A stretch of DNA of 64,000 bases from Gymnogyps californianus (Eukaryota; Chordata; Aves; Accipitriformes; Cathartidae): assembly GCF_018139145.2 (NCBI RefSeq), contig NC_059500.1:53872663-53936662 (forward strand), read 5' to 3'. Positions 46,700 to 58,113 of the stretch are shown piece by piece. Numbering within the stretch: position 1 is the first letter of the stretch; each line of letters begins with the position of its first letter. Both the position numbers and the translations under genes were made by a program. The notes beneath the pieces were generated by a model. The model had not been told where the DNA came from. It made no database searches and worked only from the letters and a program-made list of their open reading frames with translations.

Positions 46700-47440
46700 A
46701 CCGGAGCAGCCTTCAGGGAGAAAGCACCCGGGAAGGCTCCGGCAGCTGCCTGTGCCACGGACGCGCCACGGCAGGACGAGGTCCGTGCAGAACCAGGCCG
46801 GGGCACCTGCTGCCGGCAGCCCCGCGCCCCTCGCCGGGCTGAGCTCCGGGACCAGCCGCCTCCCCGTCTCCCGGGCGCAGGAGGTGCCGGGGCAGCGGAG
46901 AAACACCCGCTCCCGCCCTCGCAGACAGCGGACCCGGCGGGGTGGCGGGGCAGAGACCCTCCCGGACGACCCCCAGCCCGGCTCCCCCCCCCCCCCTACC
47001 TGGCGGACCCTCGGGGCGCTGCGAGCCGCCTCCCCCGGCGGCCGCTCCCGGCAGCGGCCGCTGGGCCTCTGCGGAGCGGCGGCCGCCCCACCTCAGCCCG
47101 CCCCGCCCCGCCCCAGCCCTCCCCCGCTGGAGCCGGTGCGTTAGACCCCGGCCCCGACCCGGGCCTTCTCTTCCCGCTCCCGCTGCGGGTTCGTCGGCGG
47201 AGGCCGCGCCGGGAAATCCGCCCGGCTGCGACCCTCCGCGGAAAGCCCCGGCGCCGTCCTTCCAGCCCCGCGTTTCCCAGCGCTCCTGCCGGAGCGGGCC
47301 GGGGAGCCGTCCCGCCTGACTTTCCCATTCCTGAAAGCCACGGGCTTTCAGGAAACAAAACCAAAAGCGGGCACCACCGCCGCTCTCCGTTGCTTTCCTT
47401 CTCAGGCAAAGGGCTACCCGGCGGCAGCAGCACGGCACAT
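46700..47440 (-). promoter_or_regulatory. CD274: CpG island, likely CD274 promoter and leader exon
   Basis: Very G+C rich with dense CpG, in contrast to AT-rich flanks. It is the only CpG island upstream of the CD274 ATG exon. On the minus strand CCGCCAG|GTAGGG gives a good splice donor with the exon edge at 47000, suitable for a non-coding first exon. The minus strand also carries CGGATTTCCC at 47211-47220, close to an NF-kappaB site. Long open frames on both strands (up to 241 codons) are the usual artefact of GC-rich sequence. The transcription start is not defined by sequence alone. Confidence 0.65.
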
Positions 47441-48589
47441 GGCTCCGGCAGCGTGGCGGCTTGCCTTTTTTTTTTTCTTTTTTAACAAGAAATGCTGTTT
47501 CATGGTGAAATGATATCCTTCACTCCCCAAACGGACGGCTTGAAATCTACTTAGGTGGAGGAAGACTGGCGCCAAAGGACTGGAAATCTGGCCGATTACA
47601 CAGCACCCGAGATGGCCATAAAGTCCAGGAGCTATGTGCCGCTTCTCCAGAGACAAAGAAGCGATCCAACTTTATTTAAATAGCTCTGTTCTCTGCCACT
47701 TAAAGATCCTGCTGAGGGATAAAACTCCCAATTCAATAACCTGATAATACAATCTATAATACAGTGTAGTATACAGTTTCTTTGCCGTGGTAATGCTTCT
47801 TATGTTATAAAACATAACCCTAACAAGATCTCTGCCATAACTTTCCCGAAAGAAAGCAAGCCCAAAATAAGAGTATTACTCAGGACGTTAATCTACCAAA
47901 GAACCAAGGAGCCATTGTGAGAACAGTTTACTAGAGAGTACATTTGCAGAGTGGACTATAAAGCAAATTCAAAACTGTAATCCATGGCAGCATGCACATG
48001 GCAGAGATGTGTACTGAAGGAGGGGAAGGACACCCAAACCCCTATGCTCTCTATGCCGTGTCAGGTACTGTCATCTGCAATACGTAGTTAACGTTTTTAT
48101 GGGCCATAAGCCAGCAGGTGGTTAAGAAGCCACTGGGATCCCTACCTGGAAGCCATAGGGTTTTCTGTTGATACAGCACATTGCTGTGAGGTGCTTGACA
48201 AAGATCGGTTTCATTCACTGACTTGGGTCCAAATCTTCCAAAATCATGTAACATGAGCCCCTCAGAAAGGAGGATGTGGAATATTAGGTTATATGATAAA
48301 AGCTCCTCTGGACCCCCACAGAGAGGCAATGGCAGGTGGGGGAGCACAAATAACACCCTGTCGCTGCTGCTCCCAGGCCCATCACAGGAGATAGCAGCCC
48401 ATCAGAGACCCATCTCCACAATCACACAGGAGCACAGAGGCCCCAAGGCAGGTGGGAACCCAAATAAAAGACTCAGAGGAAGGGACACCCTGCCTGGGCC
48501 CCTCCCAGGGCTCTCCCAGGAGAGCCTCAGCCCCAGGTCTGAAGCTCACCAGGATGAGTCAACACCACTGCACCTTTCAGACTGAGGGA

Positions 48590-49620
48590 GCTGCTGCCTG
48601 GTGGTGTGCTGTGGGACACATCATGTGATGCAGGGGAAGAACATTTTGGCATTGCACAGGGCTTATTATGAGATGTTTAGGGGAGGAACCAAAGGTTTCA
48701 AAGGGATAACCAAAGGGACAGATCTAAGTGATTTTGGGAGGAACAAGTGTGAGAGAATAGCAGGATAAGTGGATAAAAAGGACCAGTTGCACATAAATAG
48801 TTGCTGGTCAATGCACTTGTCTGGCCATGCCCTGCACCAGTTAGTGCAGTCTGTCCTCTCTTCTTGTTAAATTGCTTATTGACTCTTTTCATGGGTGAGG
48901 GACTCTCTATTCGGGGTGCGTGTGTGTGTATATGGGGGTCTGAGTGCCAGCAACTGGAGTCCAACATGGGTTGGAAGACTCGTGTGTCCATGGTGCAGCG
49001 ACTAAAGACTGGAGTGAGCGGACTTCAGTGCCAGCAACTGGAGCAAGACCTCGGCCATAGGGGCCCCTGTGTCTGCAGTGGCAGCAGCTGGACTGGGACC
49101 ATGGGCCAGAGGGCCCCTGTGCCTGGGTGCTGGCAGCTGGGGAGACCTGAGTGACACCAAATGCCAGCCCCTGGCGTGGGACAGGGGATCAAAGGCCCGT
49201 GTTCCCTGGGTGCAATGCCCGGAGCAAGAGGGTGTGTGAGTGTGTTAGTGCGAGCAGAGATCCAGCCGGATGAGCCGGCAAGTACGTGCAGAGACCTGGG
49301 AGGCAGGGGGTGGGGGTCTCTGAAGGCAAGATCACAGGAGGAGCTGGGACCCTACCAGAGGGACCAAGGGAGTCCCAGACAGCTGCTGGAGAGACCTTGG
49401 GGTCTGGGGAGTGTCTAGGGGAGAGACCCACTGGGGGCGTGGGTGTGTGTATGTCTCTAAGGGAGAGACCGTGGGGGGTTGATACTGGGGGAGCAGGGGA
49501 GTTCTGGCCAGCTCTAGGTGGAGGTTTGGGGGGAGTGGGGTTTATGCATGCGAGGGAGGTGTCAGCACCAGCAACTGCAGAGGGGCTGCAGACCTCGTGG
49601 GCTCATGTGTCCATATGCTA
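48590..49620 (+). repeat. G-rich degenerate tandem repeat block, possibly LTR-derived
   Basis: From about 48946 the words AGTGCCAGCAACTGGAG, GTGGCAGCAGCTGGAC and GTGCTGGCAGCTGG recur at roughly 60-120-base spacing, interleaved with GGGCCCCTGTG. It is followed by G-rich sequence with GGGGAGAGACC units. The preceding 350 bases, with a TATA-like GGATAAAAAG at about 48773, could be the rest of an LTR. No matching ends or target duplication were found, so the element type is a guess. Confidence 0.4.
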
Positions 49621-51800
49621 GACTAGGAGACTGGGATCCAGGGGCAGTTAGTGGGCAGACTGAATGTCTGAGCACAGCTGTGGGAGGAATCCACCTTGTA
49701 CGGATCTGTATATATTCCCACCAGCAGACCTCTGCCCTGGTCAGCCAGAGAGTGGAACAGGACGAAGCTGTTGATGCTGTTTGTGTGAGTGCTCCGCCTG
49801 TCTGTCTGTGTCATCTGTGTGGCTGGCCATGTGTGTATGTATATATATAATGGGGTGTATACATGAGTTCTGTGTGCATGTGCCTACTCGGAATACATGC
49901 TCAGCTCATACTGGTTGGACCTGTGGGCATGGGGCTGCGGCAGCCTCACCCCTCTTGGGCTGTCAGATCTGCCCGATTCCCCTGACATGCAGAACTGTTC
50001 TCTTCAGTTAAAATCACAGCACCAACAACTGTTATTCCCATTCTCTGTGTGCTGGATACCTTTCAAAACAAAAGACACAGAGCTACTTTTGGAATGCAGT
50101 AGCTGGAATGCTTTACTGTATTCTGCCATATGCTCTGAACAACATTTATGCACTTACCTGCAAATCTACTACTGAATTTACACCTGCAAAACTACTAGTT
50201 GTAGTTGAAAATTGTATATTATTTTCTGTACAGAAATTCATCTTTCCACTTTTGTTCCTCTTGTTGGCCTACTGACTTAATGATTGATGTCTACCCCAAC
50301 CTTAATACATGCCCTGCTCTGTTATTGGTGTATAGTTTTCGTTGCACTTTATTGCTGAGTCTGATATTAGAGACAAGTCTGAGTCTCTGTAATGCATGAG
50401 TTACTGAAACTAATTCCATTTTCCATACGGAAATGGAATATGGAAACATTTTCCATATTGGGAACTAAAAGCAGCTTATGCACAGTACAATTGCATCCTT
50501 CCCAAGCCGTCTGGAGCACAGGAAAGCAGCTTTGGATAGCCGCATTTGGTTTTGCTGCACATCTCCCCTGTTTTCAAACAAGTACCTCAATGGAACTGTA
50601 TAAAAAGGTGCATTTACCCTCAGTATGCTGAAGGAAGAATACCGATTAGACTAAGCTTAATGACAGGTACACTTAAAGTGTTGTTTATGGCCAACAGGGA
50701 AACAGAGCTTACATATAAAACTAAGAATTTTTTGCTATCGTACCAAGCCTGCATTTGTCTACACTACATAATTACATTAGCCATAAAATCATGGTGGTAC
50801 CATGCAAAGATAACAAAAATAAAACAAATTAGCCATAGAAAACTGATCACTTAACGAAATTGCTGCCAGAAAGGAGCCAAATAACATCAAGCTGCAGGCA
50901 GGTCAAGAAAGGTTTAGCCAGAGCAGGCCTGAAAAACCTCAGTCCTGAGGCCTTGCAAACTCAATGCAAAGCTTATGGCCTGGTACTAGGACTCGGGATG
51001 CAGCATCACAGGGCTATGCAGCAACAACAGTTCCCTGGGACTACAGGCATTAGTTGTAGTAGTTACAGTGTATTGTAGCATACCTAGCATATGTAGTTTG
51101 TGTATTGGTCACACTTGGTATTTAATATGCAGTGTTACATGTGTAAAATCTTTTTGTGGACCTAAAGACTGCAGGTCAAACAGAAGATTGGTGACTAAAG
51201 TTAACACCTGGCTTCACGAAGCTGCCTTCACCACCAGAAGGGCTAAAAGGTGTAGCCAACTGATATCTACTAGACCATGCCTCAGAGCATATCTAGTTCA
51301 CTGGAAATCCTTCTAACATCCACAGGGACTGCTGCAGAGGGTAACCAGAGCCCACTGTGATACCAGCACCAGCGTCTGTGACCTCTGCATATACCATAGG
51401 GGAGAGGACAGCAACTTCTACAAACTCCATAACGATAATCCACAAGTGTTAGGGAACCTCTCTAATGGTATCAAGCATGATCAGATACTGAAGGGCTCTG
51501 TTAGACTAACAAAATGTGACAACATGAGAAGGACAGTACAAACAAAAAATGAAATGTTAAACACTTCTCTATTCTTCAGTTTCTTACAGTGAAGAAAATG
51601 CTTTCTAGTAAACACTAAATCAAATCCAACTAGAAAGGAAGAAGAGAATCAGATCACGGGGGTGGGTATCACCTGGTTAGCATTTACAGCACTTGTGATG
51701 CAAGAATCCTTTTCCAAATGGAAAACCAAAATGTGCAAATATGAGCTGAGCAATCATTATCCCTGGGAATTATTAAGCAGCAGCATATCTCTTCAGTAAC

Positions 51801-52400
51801 TGTCCTGGTTTCGGCTGGGATAGTTAATTTTCTTGCTAGTAGCTGGTACAGTGCTGTGTTTTGGATTTAGTGTGAGAATAATGTCGGTGACACACTGATG
51901 TTTTAGTTGTTGCTAAGTAGTGCTTACCCTAAATTAAGGATTTTTCAGTTTCCCATGCTCTGCCAGCAAGCAGGTGTGCAAGAAGCTGGGAGGGAGCATA
52001 ACCGGGGTAGCTGACCTGAACTAGCCAAAGGGCTATTCCATACCATAGAATGTCATGCCCAGTATATAAACTGGGGGGAGTTGGCTGGGAGAAGCAGATC
52101 GCTGCTCTGGCATCAGTCAGTGGGTGGTGAGCAACTGCATTGTGCATCGCTGTTTTTTTTCTTGGGTTTTATTTCTTTTTCCTTTTTTTTGTAATATTCC
52201 TTTTCATTACAATTATTATATTATTACTATTATTATTGTTAGTATTATATTTTATTTTACTTTAGTTATTAAACTGTTCTTATCTCAACCCATGAGTTTT
52301 ACTTTTTTTCTGATTCTCCTCCCCATCCCACTGGGAGGCAGAAGGGAGTAAGCAAGCGGCTGCGTGGTGCTTAGTTGCTGGCTGGAGTTAAACCATGACA
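51801..52400 (+). mobile_element. Solo LTR of an avian endogenous retrovirus, copy 2
   Basis: A 600-base element from TGTCCTGGTTTCGG to ACCATGACA, flanked by the perfect 5-bp target duplication GTAAC (51796-51800 and 52401-52405). TATATAAA lies at 52063-52070. It matches the element at 8339-8918 throughout, except for small indels in the middle and in the ATT-rich part, and has the same orientation. No retroviral genes remain. It lies between the CpG islands of CD274 and PLGRKT, reading toward PLGRKT. Confidence 0.9.
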
Positions 52401-54903
52401 GTAACTTCTTCACTTTGAAGTCACAGGGTGAAACAAATCTATTCCACACATTGTTATCCAGTGGGTTCCTCTCCAGTTGCAGATTTCACCACCGAAATTA
52501 ATAATGGAATTTGGATTTTGATTTTAAAAAATCAGGAATTTGATGAGTAGGAATCGAAATTATCTATCAAGTTTTGTTCCTGCAGTTCAGAAAAGAGGCA
52601 CGCTGGTCATGGGAACGGGTGCCAGACATGAAGGTAACCAGTAGAACTAATTCAGCTCATATTTTAATAAGGTTTAAATTGTTTAGTAATAAACATGACC
52701 TTTGTAAATGGCAAATTTACTTATACAGCTAGGTAGTGTACATAAAAATAAAGCTACAAAACAGTCACAAAACCAGACAAAACAGTTACAAACCAGTCTG
52801 AGAAGTCTCTTTCCAGTAAGAACAAATGACTATAAAAACTTAACCAGCATGAAGAGGAAGCTTCTAGTTTAAGAGCAACTTTACTAAGCTGATACATGCT
52901 TTAGTTAACTAAGAGGATTAGATAACATTGGGACTTCCCTCATTGCAAACAAAAAATGCTGTGTCAAAGCTAAAGGTTTATATTCACTCTGTGTATGTGC
53001 TTGGATTTTCAAAGTTCACGTATCTACATATATTCATGCACTTCCTTTTTTCAAAAGTCAAATAGTAACAGGAAAACAAAACCCCAAACTCTTCAAGGAT
53101 GTAATCATTTTTGCCATTAACATGAGATAGTAGAAATCTGGATTTTTTGCTGAACACTCATTCCCAAAATAAAAATAAGCAATTATCACAAGTTAAAGAG
53201 TTAATTATCATGAAGCTAAAAAAGTCTTACAGTCATTCATGTTTACAGTCAGTACTCTTCTAGTGTACTCAGATAAATAAGCTATGGTAAAACAAGGAAA
53301 TTAGTTTGCTAAAGACTATGAACTTAGGGCATTGATTTTTATCTCTTTCAAACTATTTAACTATTTTGATCCAGCAGCTTTAAAGTTACGTAGTAAAGGT
53401 ATTAAGCATTCGCTGTTCCATTTTGGAAAATGTTGATAGATCTTGGAACTAATTTTGTAGATAATCTTTCCAATTCAATGGAATCAATCAGGCAGACTGA
53501 TACAGATGTAACCTCCTTTCCAAATATTAATTCTACAGGCTACCTCCAGCATGATTTGCTTCCTTCTTAATCTGGATTATGAAACTGAAGTGGATAATGA
53601 ATTGTTTTACACCCGAATCATTCTGGCAAAATTCAAACTGATTCATCCAAGTGCACTACATATAAAGATAAGAGAAAGAACACTTGCTTTCTTTCAAACA
53701 TTTCTTTTGATTGTTCTTCTATGTTAGTTTTTCTTTCTTGTCATATAAAATTCACATTTAACTTATCCAATAAACATCTGTATTGGCACAAGTTATAGTT
53801 ATTTCCGTTTTCAGGTTACTTAATTTTTTCGGTTAAGTACCACAACCAAAATTTCTAAGATTTAATTATTTTTGGACCAACTATTTGTGGAGAAAATACA
53901 TCTTATAATTTAAATCTTTTTAAAAAGATTATAAGAATGAAGGAGACATGACTGCCGGGCTAATGGCTGTGAGTTTTGCATTACTACAAAATGTCTTTAT
54001 GACAGCCTGTGGATCTTCTGCAATGGCAGCAATCCCTATAGCTTTCTGGACTAATGGAACACTGCCTGCCTTCAGAAATGCCAACAACCCAACTGCACCA
54101 CACAACATGTGATGTTGTCTGATTTTTTTTTGTGGAATTCGTATCATATCTGACAGATCGGTGGTCAACAGGCCATAGCCTGGAGTACTGGAACGAGAGC
54201 CTGTGCCTAATCCTAGGTTTTATACTGCTGTACTCCACAGGACAATGGTTCCCAGCCGATGATGTGCCAGCACATCATGAATAAGGCACTGTACCGAACT
54301 ACACTTGGCAGCACTGCTTAGCCCAGCTCTTGTTCTTCATTATGTATTTGAAACACAGTGGTAACAAGACACTGATGGAGGGGTAAGACAGGTATCAATC
54401 ACCCAAGCAGGACAGAGATTCTGGATTTGATTGTGGCTCTTCAGAGGTGTTTCTAATTTCCTGTGACAGCCACCCAAATGAAGAGCAGCGACGTGGCTTG
54501 GGGCGTAAGAACTGGAACAGGACAGGCAATGTTCCCCAGTGTGGTGCCATGAATATTCACAGCATCAGTGAAATCATACTGTTCAGCTCATGTCTGGAGC
54601 AGCAAGCAGGTATCAGCAAAGAGAGGCCAGAGCTGCAGCCCCTGTTGCAGATGGGTTCCTCCCCCGTGTCTGCAGTCTGGTGTAGCTCAAACCTACCTCC
54701 CCTCCACATGCATAAACCACAGTGGCTCTTTATACCCTATCCGAAACTAGTCTCCATTCTCTCTGCTACTTCTTAAATCCTTAATCTTTTCTTCAGAAAC
54801 TAGCCCCATTTCCCTAGCAATCAGCCACAGTTTCCCCGCTTGTTCTCTATTTTTATATTATTGAAAACTGCTGCCCCATCATGCTAACCCCTCCACAGAA
54901 ACG

Positions 54904-54952
54904 AGACCTCTGCAATACAGAGGTCTACCAGAGCTGCAATACGGAGGTCTAC
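54904..54952. repeat. Hairpin with duplicated arm
   Basis: AGACCTCTG-CAATA-CAGAGGTCT forms a perfect 9-bp stem (54904-54926). The part CTGCAATACAGAGGTCTAC is repeated with one change at 54934-54952. Confidence 0.7.
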
Positions 54953-57299
54953 TGCACTCTGAAATACCTTTCTGCTCAAGAAAAGAAGAAATTTGGAAAG
55001 ACACAAAATGGTTTGCTTGGCTGCAAGGGGCTCGGTGGGTGGGGGTGGATGATATCTTTGGTAACCTGCTTTGAAGGAAAATTACGTTCTCTCAAATTTA
55101 CCAGTGAGAGACCCATGAATCACAGTTTTCTCCGATGAAGCCTAATTAAAGAAAGACGTGTCAGCGGCTGCCAGTGCAGTACTGCCATCTTGCGCGGAGC
55201 TGGAGTATAGCAGGAAATGTCTCCCCTGGATCTCTGCTGCACCAGTAGCAGGCAAGACCTCAGGGAGTTGCGTGCCACCTTCCTGTTCATCACAAAAGCC
55301 ACTACTCCAACGCACTTGGAAGATGGATTCTTCTACTCACGGATGGACAGGTCTGTTATCAGCAGTGCGTAATTTCATCTATTAGTTACAATTTTTTCTG
55401 TCCTCCTCTGCCTTCTCACTCTCTGATGCTTTCTCATAGCATTTCTCTCTCCCTCCTTCTCAGTATGCCACCATTTATTAATTTTTTCAGTTCCTTCCCA
55501 TAATTATGCTAATCTCCATTTTTCATAACGTTTTACACAACCACCCATCACTCATGTATCTAACAGACTTCCATGTATCCTTCCACAAAACCTTACTACC
55601 TTCTTGGATCACAAGCAATTAGAATTAAGTACATGTAGTCCAATGCATCCTCCAGTTCTCTGCACAGGATTGTCATTTTGTGAGTCAGCTTCCCTGTTTC
55701 CCCCTCCCTTGGTTGCTGCTGTCATTCACTGTATCTTTATGACAGAGAATGTTTTGATTCTAGATACAACCTTATGCACATATTAAACCCCAGAGAAGTT
55801 TGCCAGAACAGGGCTTTTCAACGTTCCTTTCCTATGATTTGCAGCTAGTTATTTTAGATTAAAAATCCTTGCATAAGTCTTGGTTTTTCAAGTGAGCAAT
55901 ATAATACGTGCAGTAAAACTATTAACTGTGGGCAAACCCCTTGCTTTCAAAGGTGTATGCAGAATCTTGGGGTGGATGCCTTCATCCTTGCAAGTGCTTA
56001 CATCTATAAGCAGTTAAATCAACACTTACTCTATATTGTAAATTGACAGCAGAAGTTTGACATGGACCAGTCTCTCAAACCTCTGGAGCTGAAAATACAT
56101 CCTACCATCATATTTTTAAAGTTTGTATCTCCTTACAGACTAAAACTATGTGTGGTCAAGAGATTAAATACTTTTAAAAGTCACAGGCATTTTCAAAACA
56201 TCACCAAAAAAATTCAAGTTCTTGGAAAGACTTGAAGTAAAAGCATTAAGCAATTTTCCACAACAGAAGAAAAAAATTGTTTTTTCCTTACTTTTCTTCT
56301 ATTTTTGCTGTGCCATTAAAAAAGGGGGAAGGAAGAAAAATGGGAAGATAGCGGTCTTCTCAGACTTTTTTTTCAAAAACACAACCTCTGCAAAAATGTA
56401 TGCATTTAGAAAATGAATTAACAACAAGAATCACTTGCAGGTCAAGACATTAGCAGATGTAAGTATTTGAAAATGACACTCACTACATCTGAATCTTGAA
56501 CTAGAAGACTCTTTCTGGAAAAAGATGATTAATTCTTGTTGCAAGGTGAGATGTCAAATTCCACTATGAGGTGGTGTTTGAGGTGCCATATAGTCTCACA
56601 GACTGGTGTTGGAAACTAATGATACTCTTCAGTGCCAAAAGAGTCCTGGGAATCCTATCCAATATTTGTATCACTGTTTAAAAAGCCAACTGACAAGAGC
56701 ACAATTTTTGTCTCAACACTTTTTTAATTATGAAAATTTAATTTCTTTGCATTTCAAAGTCAGCCTTTAATTATGGACAATGATGCCATGAAAACATTCT
56801 GACACATGATGAAAGGCAGAGTAAGACAAGAAGCCTAAGTGTCAAAGACATTTAATTCCTTTCTTTGCTAACTTATACTTAGTACCCGGTTCCATCATGC
56901 CAGAGTTGTGAACCGGCCAGGGCCTGTGCACACATTTAACATGGAGAAGTGTTCCTGGAAGTTTCTTGGGACAGTTTCTATAGACCAAAAAACAAACAAA
57001 CAAACAAGAGAAAAATGACATGCAGCCCACTGCATGACTGGCACTTCCCATCCAACACACTTTTAATGCCCGCCCAAGCTGGAAGAACTACCATGAAACC
57101 CACCGCTTCCTCGCACGTTTACGTTCTGAGGTTGCCTGAAACCTGTAACGTCATTTCAATGCCACGATACTCCTCGGTTAAAACTGTATGTGGTACCAGT
57201 CCCACTTGAATGGAACCGCATTTTTTTCAGACTGCTGGAGGATTCAGCTTAAAAATAAAATAAAAAAAAGGCAAAGTGGAACCTGGTTACGGAAACCAA

Positions 57300-58032
57300 C
57301 GGCCCAGGCACATACAAGCGGTGTCGTTCCCCCCCAGCCGTTTCAAATGGCGGGCAGCCGCTGCGCTCCCTCAGGGAGCGCCGGCGGGCCGCGCCCTGCC
57401 CCGCTCTCCCGCCGCACGAGGCCGCGGAGCAGGGGGCCGCCAACGGCACCAGCCGCGGGGGCGGGGGGGGGGGGGCGGGGCGGCCGCCAGGCGCGGGGCG
57501 AGGCGCGGCGGCCCTCCCGCGCAGCCCGGCGCCGGCCCTTTAAACTCCGCCCGGCTCCGCCGGCGCCGGCCAATCGCCGGCCGCAGGCAGCGCGGGCGGG
57601 GCGGCCGGTGACCTGTCCCGGAGCCGGCCGCAGCTGTTGCGCCCTGAGCGTGGCCGATCGGCGGCTTTCCCGGAGGTGGGGCTGGGCCGCGCCGCGCCGG
57701 GCCTGCCCTGGTCGGCGGCCTCCGCCAGGCCGCCGGAGCGGGGCGGGGGCCGCCCGCTGGCAGGGAGGCGGGCGCGGCTGGCGCAGGCCCGGCGGGAGTG
57801 AAGGGGCGGCCCGCGCAGCCGAGGCGGGCGCCGAGGGCCCGGGGGAGCGGTCGGTCCTCCGCGGGGCGGTTCGACCCGCCTGCCGCGCTGCCCCGCGGCC
57901 TGCCCGCCCCCGCGCCCCGGGGCAGGCTCCTCCCGAGGGCGGGCGAGTCCGAGGAGAGCCGCCCGGGGTGCCGCCCGCGTTTCCCGCCGCGCCGGGCTCG
58001 CCTGCCTCGTCCTTTCTGCGGCACAGGGCACG
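57300..58032 (+). promoter_or_regulatory. PLGRKT: CpG island promoter of PLGRKT
   Basis: Dense CpG and G+C directly upstream of the PLGRKT start codon. A CCAAT box is at 57570-57574. GC boxes (GGGGCGGGG type) occur near 57473-57482 and 57593-57602, and a run of G is at about 57464-57476. There is no TATA box, which is typical of a housekeeping promoter. The sequence CGTCCTTTCTGCGGCACAG just before the ATG also resembles a 3' splice site, so a separate leader exon inside the island is possible. Long open frames on both strands here are composition artefacts. Confidence 0.75.
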
Positions 58033-58113
58033 ATGGGGTTCGTCTTCTCGAAGTCCATGAACGACAGCCTGAAAGCTCAGCAGGAGTTTATGCTCATGAA
58101 CTCACGGCTTCAG
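58033..58113 (+). CDS. PLGRKT: PLGRKT first coding exon (partial gene)
   Basis: Encodes the N-terminus of the plasminogen receptor with a C-terminal lysine, a small (about 147-residue) plasma-membrane protein. The C-terminal Lys of the full protein captures plasminogen and promotes its activation at the cell surface. The visible 27 residues, MGFVFSKSMNDSLKAQQEFM followed by LMNSRLQ, are near-identical to the mammalian start. ATG at 58033 has a favourable context (G at +4), and the exon ends in phase 0 at CAG|GTAACG. The next expected exon, encoding the LERQL-type segment and the membrane spans, was not found before 64000, so the gene continues beyond the window. It is divergent from CD274, as in human. 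Confidence 0.93.

Larger units (their letters stand above)
47450..57290. other. Intergenic between CD274 and PLGRKT promoters
   Basis: Apart from the repeat block and solo LTR listed separately, this interval has no supported exon. Two small hairpins are present near 50.45 and 54.91 kb. Overlapping minus-strand frames at 53929-54238 look mildly protein-like but cannot be identified. Confidence 0.5.

Noticed and set aside
46611..47438. Long open frames on both strands (up to 241 codons)
   Set aside because: They sit in a CpG island where stop codons are rare, overlap on opposite strands, and consist of Pro/Arg/Gly/Ala-rich low-complexity sequence without a domain.
53929..54238. Two overlapping minus-strand frames that look mildly protein-like
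   Set aside because: No family recognised, short, and frame-shifted relative to each other. Not enough to call a pseudogene.
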